Below, in pieces: positions 17,150 to 24,433 of a stretch of 64,000 nt of DNA. Each line of letters starts with the position of its first letter. Positions within the stretch are counted from its first letter, which is position 1. The stretch spans positions 2,976,001-3,040,000 of the forward strand of contig NZ_CP041046.1 of NCBI RefSeq assembly GCF_006385595.1. The letters are read 5' to 3'. The DNA is from Luteibacter pinisoli (GTDB taxonomy: Bacteria > Pseudomonadota > Gammaproteobacteria > Xanthomonadales > Rhodanobacteraceae). The notes beneath the pieces were generated by a model. That model saw nothing but the letters and a program-made list of their open reading frames with translations, made no database searches and was not told where the DNA came from. The position numbers and the translations under genes were made by a program.

Positions 17150-17893
17150 TCAGGGCATGTACATGCCGCCGTTAACGTGAAGCGTCTCGCCGGTGATGTA
17201 CTTGGCGGCCGGCGAGGCCAGGAAGGCCACCGCTTCGGCGATGTCCTGGCTTTCACCCAGGTGGCCAAGGGCGATCCCGCCCAGCAGGGCCTGGCGCTGG
17301 TCTTCCGGCAGTGCCCGGGTCATGTCCGTATCGATGAAGCCCGGGGCCACCACGTTCACCGTGATGCCGCGCGAGCCAATCTCACGAGCCAGCGACTTCG
17401 AAAAGGCGATGATGCCGGCCTTGGCCGCCGCGTAGTTGGCCTGGCCGGGGTTGCCGGTGACGCCCACCACGGAAGCGATGCTGATGATCCGGCCCTTGCG
17501 TGCCTTCATCATCCCGCGCATCACCGCCTTGGACGTACGGAACACCGACGTCAGGTTCGTGTCGATGATCGCGCTCCAGTCGTCTTCCTTCATGCGCATG
17601 AGCAGCTGGTCGCGGGTGATCCCGGCATTGTTCACCAGGATGGACACCGCGCCGGCCGCCTTGCCGATCTCGTCGACCAGGGCGTCGATGGCTTCAGGCT
17701 GGGTGACGTCGAGGACGCGGCCGTGGCCGCCGTGCGCGGCAAGCCGCTCGCCAATGGCCTTGGCGCCGCTTTCGCTGGTGGCGGTGCCGTAAACGGTCGC
17801 GCCCTGCGCGGCCAGCAGGTCGGCGATGGCGGCGCCAATGCCGCGGCTGGCGCCGGTCACCAGGGCGATCTCGCCCTTAAGGGAATGGGTCAT
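17150..17893 (-). CDS. fabG: 3-oxoacyl-ACP reductase (FabG)
   Basis: NADPH-dependent short-chain dehydrogenase that reduces 3-oxoacyl-ACP. Cofactor motif TGASRGIG is at residues 13-20, NNAG near 88-91, and the catalytic Ser141-Tyr154-Lys158 are in place. 247 residues with ATG at 17893, supported by the family N-terminus. The open frame continuing upstream to 18241 overlaps fabD and is not used. It is 31 bases downstream of fabD. Confidence 0.96.
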   Translation of the reverse strand: MTHSLKGEIALVTGASRGIGAAIADLLAAQGATVYGTATSESGAKAIGERLAAHGGHGRVLDVTQPEAIDALVDEIGKAAGAVSILVNNAGITRDQLLMRMKEDDWSAIIDTNLTSVFRTSKAVMRGMMKARKGRIISIASVVGVTGNPGQANYAAAKAGIIAFSKSLAREIGSRGITVNVVAPGFIDTDMTRALPEDQRQALLGGIALGHLGESQDIAEAVAFLASPAAKYITGETLHVNGGMYMP

Positions 17894-17924
17894 GGTTATC
17901 GGTCCTGCGAGAGGGGAATGAGGG

Positions 17925-18872
17925 TCAGGCCTGGGCGGCCACGGCCGCATCGAGCTCGGCCGGGGTGCCGATGGCCGTGGCGACCACGGCCTTGTCGATG
18001 CGCTTGATGAGTCCCGCCAGCACCTTGCCCGGGCCGCATTCGAGCACCAGGGTGACGCCATGGGCGGCAAGGGCCTGGACGCATTCGGTCCAGCGCACCG
18101 GCAGGTAGAGCTGGCGCTGCAGGGCGCCACGGATATCGTCCAGCGAGGCGTGGACGGCGGCATCGGCGTTCTGCACCACGGGGATCGACGGCTCGCGCCA
18201 TGCCAGCGCCGCCATCTTCTCGCCCAGCTTGTCGGCCGCATCGCGCATCAGCATGCAATGCGAGGGCACGGAAACGGCCAGCTTCACGGCCTTCTTCACA
18301 CCCAGCTCGGCGAGGCGGGCCAGGGCGCGATCCACGGCTTCGGCGTTGCCGGCGATAACCAGCTGGCCGGGCGAGTTGAAGTTCGCCGGTGCCACCACCT
18401 GCCCTTCGGCCACTTCTGCACATACCTGGGCGATCTGCGCATCGTCGCCACCGAGGATGGCCGCCATGGCGCCCACGCCGGGCGGCACCGCCGCCTGCAT
18501 CAGGCGGCCACGCTCGGCCACGAGGCCGGCGGCATCCTTGAGCGAGAGGGCGCCCGCGGCCACCAGCGCGCTGTATTCACCGAGGCTATGACCCGAAAGG
18601 TAGGCCGGCAGGGCACCACCCTGCTTCAGATACACGCGCCACACCGCCACGCTGGCGGCCAGCAGCACCGGCTGCGTGTTCTCGGTGCTGTTGAGCTTTT
18701 CTTCCGGGCCGTTCTGGCTGATGTCCCAAAGATCCACGCCCGCGCCTTCGGACGCTTCGTCGAAGGTGGCTTTCACTTCGGGATGAGCGGCGGCGAGGTC
18801 GGCAAGCATGCCGACGGACTGGGAGCCCTGGCCGGGGAAGACGATGGCGAGCGAGGCGCTGTTCGAGGTCAT
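17925..18872 (-). CDS. fabD: malonyl-CoA:ACP transacylase (FabD)
   Basis: Loads malonyl groups onto acyl carrier protein. The nucleophile is Ser96 in GHSLGEYSAL and the N-terminus carries the VFPGQGSQ oxyanion motif. A His in VSVPSHCML supplies the general base. The start at 18872 gives 315 residues, the family length; the open frame reaching 19067 runs through a terminator and is rejected. In most proteobacteria fabH lies directly upstream, but here a terminator and rpmF are found instead. Confidence 0.96.
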   Translation of the reverse strand: MTSNSASLAIVFPGQGSQSVGMLADLAAAHPEVKATFDEASEGAGVDLWDISQNGPEEKLNSTENTQPVLLAASVAVWRVYLKQGGALPAYLSGHSLGEYSALVAAGALSLKDAAGLVAERGRLMQAAVPPGVGAMAAILGGDDAQIAQVCAEVAEGQVVAPANFNSPGQLVIAGNAEAVDRALARLAELGVKKAVKLAVSVPSHCMLMRDAADKLGEKMAALAWREPSIPVVQNADAAVHASLDDIRGALQRQLYLPVRWTECVQALAAHGVTLVLECGPGKVLAGLIKRIDKAVVATAIGTPAELDAAVAAQA

Positions 18873-18953
18873 GCGGGGCGTTTCCGGGCGTTCAAACCGC
18901 GCATGGTGCCAGCAACCCATGGGCGAATGCACCATTCGCGAGGGTTTGGAACG

Positions 18954-18981
18954 AAAAAACGGCGCATTTCTGCGCCGTTTT
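18954..18981 (-). terminator. terminator after rpmF
   Basis: On the minus strand AACGGCGCA pairs with TGCGCCGTT across a 4-base loop and is followed by a run of T, a textbook intrinsic terminator. It separates rpmF from fabD, so the fab genes need their own promoter in the 80 bases before fabD. The A-run on the other side could allow weak action in both directions. Confidence 0.85.
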
Positions 18982-19005
18982 CGGGTAAGACCTGCCGGAT
19001 CCGGC

Positions 19006-19200
19006 TTAGTCTTCGACTTCAACCGCACCGCGGGTGTCGATGACCTTCTTGCCACGGTAGAAGCCATCCTTCGTCACGTGGTGACGCAGGTGCACTTCAC
19101 CGCTGGTCGGGTCGGTCGACAGCTGCACACCCTTGAGGGCGTCGTGCGAACGGCGCATGCCGCGGGTGGACGGGGTCTTGCGGCTCTTGGCAACGGCCAT
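19006..19200 (-). CDS. rpmF: 50S ribosomal protein L32 (RpmF)
   Basis: 64-residue basic protein of the large ribosomal subunit. The N-terminus MAVAKSRKTPSTRGMRRSHD is typical. The usual zinc-binding cysteines of many L32 proteins are absent (residues such as HLRHHVTKDGFYRGK occupy the region), which matches the cysteine-free L32 type found in proteobacteria. It is 22 bases downstream of yceD and is followed by a strong terminator. Confidence 0.96.
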   Translation of the reverse strand: MAVAKSRKTPSTRGMRRSHDALKGVQLSTDPTSGEVHLRHHVTKDGFYRGKKVIDTRGAVEVED

Positions 19201-19222
19201 GGCGAATCTCCAGCGAAATTGC

Positions 19223-19744
19223 TTACTTTATGAGTCCGCGGAGAGCCGCGAACGGGTTATCGGATGCTTCGGGCGAGGAAGGAACGTCTTCTTCGTCGGA
19301 GCCGGTGATCTCTTCGGGCAGCTCATAGTCCGGGTTGACCGGAACCAGGGGCAGCGCCAACAGCAGTTCGTCCTCGATCGCGGCCAGCAAATCCATCTTG
19401 CCGTCCTGCTCGAGCAGAAGCGCTTCGTAGCCCTCCGGAAGGGAGGCTTCTTCACGCTCATCGACGATCAGTCCGAGACGGGTATCGACCTCCACCGGGA
19501 GCTGGAAAGGCTCCAGGGATCGCTGACAAATCAGCGTGGGCGACACCTTCGCGCGAACTGCCACGTAGGAGATACCCAGGATATCGTCTTTGCCGAAGTC
19601 CAGTTCGTAGGCGACATCACCCTCGGGCGATGCCAGCACCTCGCAAAGGCGCTTGAACGCCGACAGCGGGAGCTGACCCTGGAACGAACGCCGCGCACGA
19701 ACTTCGCGCCAAGCGTCCACGGACGATGGCAAAGTCACGGACAT
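19223..19744 (-). CDS. yceD: 23S rRNA accumulation protein YceD (DUF177)
   Basis: 173-residue DUF177 protein, linked in bacteria and plastids to accumulation of 23S rRNA and regularly placed before rpmF. The conserved central block ending with ICQRSLEPFQLPVEVDTRLG is visible, followed by an acidic C-terminus (DEEDVPSSPEASDNPFAALRGL) with the conserved NPFAAL end. The ATG at 19744 lies only about three bases after the predicted transcription start and has no ribosome-binding site, so it may be read from a leaderless message. Confidence 0.9.
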   Translation of the reverse strand: MSVTLPSSVDAWREVRARRSFQGQLPLSAFKRLCEVLASPEGDVAYELDFGKDDILGISYVAVRAKVSPTLICQRSLEPFQLPVEVDTRLGLIVDEREEASLPEGYEALLLEQDGKMDLLAAIEDELLLALPLVPVNPDYELPEEITGSDEEDVPSSPEASDNPFAALRGLIK

Positions 19745-19753
19745 AATCGGGAA

Positions 19754-19782
19754 ATGGTAGGCATCAACACCCTTGAAGTCAA
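19754..19782 (-). promoter_or_regulatory. sigma70-type promoter of yceD-rpmF
   Basis: TTGACT (19777-19782) and TACCAT (19754-19759) are separated by exactly 17 bases on the minus strand. The expected start, 7 bases after the -10, falls at about 19747, leaving only ATT before the yceD ATG. The two hexamers match 5/6 and 4/6 of the consensus. Confidence 0.7.
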
Positions 19783-19900
19783 CCGGTTAGATGCATCCGG
19801 CGGCGCCTCGGGGTATTTTTGCGATCCGGGCCGTGTTTCGGGCAGACTCGCCGACAGCGCTGAGTTTGCCTCAGCACGCCCATGAGGGGGAAGTGTCAGC

Positions 19901-20347
19901 GTGTTTTCCTTTGCATATTATGCACTTGCCGCCATGCTCGTCATCGTCGCCGGGCTCTGCGCCTGGACGCTTGCCCACCAGCGCCGCCGTCGGCGCCACA
20001 GTGCCCTCCAGGACCTGATGGACCAGGCCGACCGCCTGGAGACCGACCTGAAGGACTGCCGCGACCGTCTCCAGCGCGCCCACGCCGTGATGCAGTTCAG
20101 CCCGGACCAGCCCGCGGTCGGCGAAGTCGAAGCCCAGCAGGCCGTGGATTCGGGGCTTCGCGCCCTGCTCCAGCAACGCCTGTGGATCCGCGACCGGGCG
20201 CCCAGCGCCACCCAGCGTGAGCTGGATGAAGCGGTGAATGCCCTCGTCCGCGCACGCCACCAGCTTGAGCCGCGGCTGCAGGCGCTCGACGACGCCCAGA
20301 CTGCCCTTGATACCGCCGTGCGCGAGCACTTCCAGCCGGATCGCTAA
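19901..20347 (+). CDS. membrane-anchored coiled-coil protein, function unknown
   Basis: 148 residues starting with GTG at 19901, preceded by a GAGGGGGAAG ribosome-binding region. One N-terminal transmembrane helix (about 4-25) is followed by a run of arginines (RRRRRH), then a long helical, heptad-rich stretch (about 32-143). The topology would place the C-terminus in the cytoplasm. I do not recognise a family. It is divergent from yceD and ends a few bases before the maf frame, so the two may be co-transcribed. Confidence 0.65.
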   Translation: MFSFAYYALAAMLVIVAGLCAWTLAHQRRRRRHSALQDLMDQADRLETDLKDCRDRLQRAHAVMQFSPDQPAVGEVEAQQAVDSGLRALLQQRLWIRDRAPSATQRELDEAVNALVRARHQLEPRLQALDDAQTALDTAVREHFQPDR

Positions 20348-20350
20348 GCC

Positions 20351-20937
20351 TTGCCCCAGCCCCAGCCCAGGTCATCCTCGCCTCGACGTCGGCCTACCGC
20401 GCCGCCCTGCTCCGCCGCCTGCTGGACACGTTCACCCAGGCCGCGCCGGGTACGGACGAAGACGCCCTGCCCGGTGAATCGCCGCACGCCCGGGCGGCAC
20501 GCCTCGCCGAAGCCAAGGCTCGCGCCGTCGCCGCCCTCCACGCCGGGAGCGTCGTCATCGGCTCGGACCAGGTGGCCGACCTCAACGGCACGGTGCTCGA
20601 CAAGCCCGGCACCGTGACGGAAGCCCACCGCCAGCTCGAAGCGAGCTCGGGTAACGAGGTGGTCTTCCATACCGCGGTGTGCGTCATCGATGCGCAGGGA
20701 AACGCACACGCACATGTGGACGAAACACGCGTCGTCTTCCGCACACTGGCGCACGACGACATCGTTCGTTACGTCGAACGCGAACGCCCCCTGGATTGTG
20801 CGGGGAGTTTCAAATGCGAAGGACTGGGCATCACCCTGTTCGAACGCATCCGCAATGAGGATCCCACCGCACTGGTGGGCTTGCCGCTGATCGCCACCTC
20901 ACGGCTTCTGCGTGCCGCGGGCCTCACCCTGCCCTGA
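20351..20937 (+). CDS. maf: Maf-family nucleotide pyrophosphatase; start codon unclear
   Basis: House-cleaning pyrophosphatase that hydrolyses modified or canonical nucleoside triphosphates. The N-terminal LASTSAYRAALLRRL, the acidic ESPHARAARLAEAKA stretch, the catalytic VIGSDQVADLNG and the DCAGSFKCEGLG motif are all present; the last two fit the Maf-2 type. The coding frame is certain from 20371 on, but no ATG, GTG or TTG lies in frame between the upstream stop (20308) and it. The TTG at 20351 is in another frame: one extra base in the C-rich tract 20351-20370 would join them and give 195 residues. The coordinates assume that start. The 3' end overlaps the converging glycosyltransferase by 39 bases. 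Confidence 0.75.
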
Positions 20938-22530
20938 CGCGACGTACGCATTCATCCAGACCATGCACTGGTCGGGATCCGCAGGCACGCCACGCGCCAC
21001 GCGCACCTGCGCGGCGTAGTACGCAAAACGACGGCGCCCATCCAGCGCATCGACGCGCCCCAGTGGACGGAGGCGATCCACGCGTGTGCAGATCGAGCCG
21101 AGCCAGTCGCGGGTTTCCCGCTCGCGCAACGCGGTTTCATCCACGACAAGCAGCACCGGCGCACCGGCATGCAGGGCAAGCGCGGCTTCGTCGCGTTGCC
21201 ACGTGCGCAACTGCGCGGTGCGGCCGTGCTTGGCGTTGAGTGGGCTGTCGAGGGAGTACACCGTGGCCTGCGCACCCAGCTGGAAGCGAAGCTCGGCGGC
21301 GAGCATGAAATTGTCGGCCACCAGCAGCGTGCCGTTCGGGTGCGGCGGCAAGGCGGCCGTTACCTCGCGCCAGCCCGTGAAGTTCGACGGGAAGGCTTTG
21401 GCACCAGCGAGCAGCACGGCGCCGCGAGGCGACGCGGCCAGCCCGAGGTAGGCAAACCCCATGAGCAGGCCGGCGCCGGCAACACCAAGCGCCAGCATCG
21501 CAAAGTAACGGATGCGCACCGATGCCCCATCAAGCAGCGCAGGGAGCACCGCACACAGCAAGGCATAACCTGGCAGCGGCCAATGCGCGCGAAAGCGGAC
21601 GTCGTCGGCGAACAACCCGAGCACGAAGTAAGCGATGACAAACGTGCCTGCCAGCGCGGCGACGACGTCATAGCCATGTTCGACGCGGCGCCGCCATGCC
21701 CGCCACAGCGCCCACAGCAGCAGTCCATAAATCAGCGGCGTGCAGGCCAGCGCCTGCTCCGCCGGCTGGACGAGCGCATCCGCGTGGAACTGCCAGGGAT
21801 TGCGCTCCACCAGCTGGAACGCCACGCCGGCACCACGCGACGCGACGTTGTAGAGCACGATGGGCACGAGGCCCAGCGATGCGACCGCCATGGCGATCCA
21901 GAAGCCGGCACCGCGCAATGCTGCCCGCCCACGCGGCATGCCCACCACGAACACCAGCCCGGCCAGCATCGCCATGGCGGCCCGGTAGTGCGTTGCCCAG
22001 GCCATTGCGAGGCCAAGTCCGAGCACCAGCCAATCGCGCTTACGATTTGTCTCAAGTGCCGCCACCAACCCCTGGGCGGCCAGCAGGATGCCCACGGTCA
22101 GTGGCACATCGGGCAGAGCAAGCACGCCGAGGCTGCCGACCAGCGGAAGCAACAGGGCGAACGTAGCGGCCTGGAACGGGGCGGCTCCCCCACTCACCCG
22201 GGTCGCCAGCGCCGCCACCTGCCACGGGACGAGGGCACCCAGGACGAGGAAGGGAAACCGCATGGCCAGCAGGCCGTGCCCGAAAACGGCCTCCGACGCG
22301 GCAATGAGCCACGCGGTGAGCGGCGGCAGGTCGCTATAACCCCAGTCGGGGTGCAGGCTCTCCTGCCAGTAGAAGGCTTCGTCACCAAAGGGCGACAGGG
22401 TGGCCGCTATGACAACCTTGCACACCAGCGCCAGCACGAACAGGACGAGGAACACGCCTCGCCAGCGTCGCGTGCGCACCGCTAAACTCGACGGCTCAAC
22501 CATCATGGCAAAGCCGGGGGGCACGCGCAT
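20899..22530 (-). CDS. GT39-like integral membrane glycosyltransferase (ArnT/PMT superfamily)
   Basis: 543-residue protein with about 11-12 transmembrane segments and a soluble C-terminal part (from about residue 390). The first loop contains FGDEAFYWQ, in which the acidic residues match the catalytic/metal-binding DE pair of GT-C enzymes that use polyprenyl-phosphate sugars. Such proteins transfer a sugar to lipid A, glycans or proteins on the periplasmic side; the acceptor is not evident. Start is uncertain (ATG 22530, 22506 or 22503). It is divergent from the moxR operon with only five bases between start codons, and converges with maf. Confidence 0.8.
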   Translation of the reverse strand: MRVPPGFAMMVEPSSLAVRTRRWRGVFLVLFVLALVCKVVIAATLSPFGDEAFYWQESLHPDWGYSDLPPLTAWLIAASEAVFGHGLLAMRFPFLVLGALVPWQVAALATRVSGGAAPFQAATFALLLPLVGSLGVLALPDVPLTVGILLAAQGLVAALETNRKRDWLVLGLGLAMAWATHYRAAMAMLAGLVFVVGMPRGRAALRGAGFWIAMAVASLGLVPIVLYNVASRGAGVAFQLVERNPWQFHADALVQPAEQALACTPLIYGLLLWALWRAWRRRVEHGYDVVAALAGTFVIAYFVLGLFADDVRFRAHWPLPGYALLCAVLPALLDGASVRIRYFAMLALGVAGAGLLMGFAYLGLAASPRGAVLLAGAKAFPSNFTGWREVTAALPPHPNGTLLVADNFMLAAELRFQLGAQATVYSLDSPLNAKHGRTAQLRTWQRDEAALALHAGAPVLLVVDETALRERETRDWLGSICTRVDRLRPLGRVDALDGRRRFAYYAAQVRVARGVPADPDQCMVWMNAYVASGQGEARGTQKP

Positions 22531-22535
22531 CCATC

Positions 22536-23477
22536 ATGTCTGCCATTACACCACTCACTGACGAAATGTTGCGGCACCGGCTCGATGCGGCGCTCGCCCA
22601 GGTTAACGGCGTGCTGCTGGGCAAGCCCCGCCAGGTCAAGCTGGCCTTCGCCTGCCTGGTCGCCGGCGGCCACCTCCTGCTCGAAGACGTGCCCGGTGTT
22701 GGCAAGACCACGCTCGCGCAGGCGCTCGCCGCTACCTTTGACCTCGCCTTCCAGCGCATCCAGTTCACCAGCGACCTGCTGCCGTCGGACATTATCGGGG
22801 TCAGCGTGTATGAGCGCGAGACCAGCGAATTCCGCTTCCATCCCGGCCCCATCTTCACCAGCCTGCTACTGGCCGATGAGATCAACCGGGCGACGCCGAA
22901 ATCCCAGAGCGCGCTCCTCGAGGCCATGGCCGAAGGTCAGGCCACGGTCGACGGCACGACGTATGAGCTGCCCAAGCCCTTCTTCGTGGTGGCGACGCAG
23001 AACCCGCTCGACCTGGCCGGCACCTTCCCCCTGCCGGACTCGCAGCTCGATCGCTTCATGCTTCGCCTCTCCCTCGACTACCCCGACCCCGCCGCCGAGC
23101 GCGCGCTGTTGATTGGTGAAGACCGGCGCGACGTGGTGGCCACCCTGCGCCCGCGCCTGGACGCCGAAGCCATCGCGCATCTGCGCGGGGCGGCGCAGCG
23201 CGTCAAGGCCACCGGGGCGCTCCTCGACTACCTGCAGGCCTTGCTGGCGGCAAGCCGGAAGCACAACGACGTCCGCGTGGGCCTGTCGCCGCGTGCCGGC
23301 CTCGCCATCCTTGCCGCGTCGCGTGCCTGGGCCCTCATCAGCGGGCGCGATCACGTGATTCCGGAAGACGTGCAAACCGTCTTCGTCCCCGCCGCCGCGC
23401 ATCGTTTGGTCCCCGGCCGGGGCAGCCATCGCGAAGCCATTGCCCGGGCGATCCTCGCCGATACCGCGGTGCCGTGA
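22536..23477 (+). CDS. MoxR-type AAA+ ATPase
   Basis: 313-residue AAA_3 ATPase. Walker A is PGVGKTT (53-59), Walker B LLADEINRA (111-119), and the sensor stretch ATQNPLDLAGTFPLPDSQLDRF is complete. MoxR proteins act as chaperones that help assemble or activate protein complexes, usually encoded beside DUF58/VWA partners. The ATG at 22536 is only 5 bases from the divergent glycosyltransferase start. Its stop overlaps the next gene by 4 bases, the start of a three-gene operon. Confidence 0.92.
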   Translation: MSAITPLTDEMLRHRLDAALAQVNGVLLGKPRQVKLAFACLVAGGHLLLEDVPGVGKTTLAQALAATFDLAFQRIQFTSDLLPSDIIGVSVYERETSEFRFHPGPIFTSLLLADEINRATPKSQSALLEAMAEGQATVDGTTYELPKPFFVVATQNPLDLAGTFPLPDSQLDRFMLRLSLDYPDPAAERALLIGEDRRDVVATLRPRLDAEAIAHLRGAAQRVKATGALLDYLQALLAASRKHNDVRVGLSPRAGLAILAASRAWALISGRDHVIPEDVQTVFVPAAAHRLVPGRGSHREAIARAILADTAVP

Positions 23478-24433
23478 TGGACGGCGCCGCGCAGCGCGTG
23501 CTGGCGTGGGCCGAGCGGCGCTTGCCGGCCCTCACGCGCCTGCGCCCGCAGGAAGCCTTGCCCATCGTCCTGCATCGCCGGCGGATCTATATCGTGCCCA
23601 CGGGCTTCGGGCTGGGCTTCGCGACACTCCTTGGCGTGATGCTGGTCGGCGCGCTCAACTACGCCAACAACGCCGCCCTGATGCTCACCTGCCTGCTGGG
23701 CGCGGCGACGGCCGGCAGCATGCTGGTGGCGTTCCGCGTGTTGAACGGATTGACCATCGGCACGCTGCGCGCCGATACCGCCCGCGTGGGTGAACGCATC
23801 CGCGTCTCGCTGGACCTCTCCGCCCACGAGCGCGAACGCAGCGCGGTGCGCATGGATATCGCGGGCACCGAGTACGCGGTGAGCGTCCCCGCGGGTGGCA
23901 GCGCCACCGTGGAATTCGCGCTGGATGCCGAGCGCCGCGGCTGGCTCCCCTTGCCTCGCATCCGGATCCATACCCGTTGGCCACTTGGCCTGTTCCGCGC
24001 GTGGAGCTGGATCCACCCGGACAGCACCGTGCTCGTCTATCCCATGCCCGAAGCCATGGGACCTTCGCCGTTTGAACCGCAGGGCGACGCGGACCGTGGT
24101 CGGCCGCGCGTGGGCGATGAAGTGGCATCACTGCGCGACTATCGCCCCGGCGATCCCCGCCGGCAGATCGCGTGGAAGCTCAGCGCCCGCCATCACGACC
24201 TGCTGGTGAAAGACCTGGAGCAGCCGGCGCCACAGGAGGATTGGCGCCTGGACTGGGACAGCGTGCGCGGACTGGACGACGAGGCGCGCATCGCGCGACT
24301 GGCGCGCTGGGTGGATGAAGCCCGTAACGGCGGCAGGCGCTGGAGCCTTCGCTTGCCGGACGGCTATTTCGACATCGCCCAGGGCGACGAACACTATCAC
24401 CGCTGCCTGACTGCCCTGGCGCTTCGGCCATGA
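23474..24433 (+). CDS. DUF58 domain protein
   Basis: 319 residues with two transmembrane helices near the N-terminus (about 37-75) and a cytoplasmic DUF58 domain, recognised by the signature VGDEVASLRDYRPGDPRRQI and IAWKLSARHHDLLVKDLE. Proteins of this type accompany MoxR ATPases throughout bacteria and carry a degenerate VWA-like fold. Its start overlaps moxR and its stop overlaps the transglutaminase gene, so all three are translated in concert. The molecular role is unknown. Confidence 0.9.
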   Translation: MMDGAAQRVLAWAERRLPALTRLRPQEALPIVLHRRRIYIVPTGFGLGFATLLGVMLVGALNYANNAALMLTCLLGAATAGSMLVAFRVLNGLTIGTLRADTARVGERIRVSLDLSAHERERSAVRMDIAGTEYAVSVPAGGSATVEFALDAERRGWLPLPRIRIHTRWPLGLFRAWSWIHPDSTVLVYPMPEAMGPSPFEPQGDADRGRPRVGDEVASLRDYRPGDPRRQIAWKLSARHHDLLVKDLEQPAPQEDWRLDWDSVRGLDDEARIARLARWVDEARNGGRRWSLRLPDGYFDIAQGDEHYHRCLTALALRP

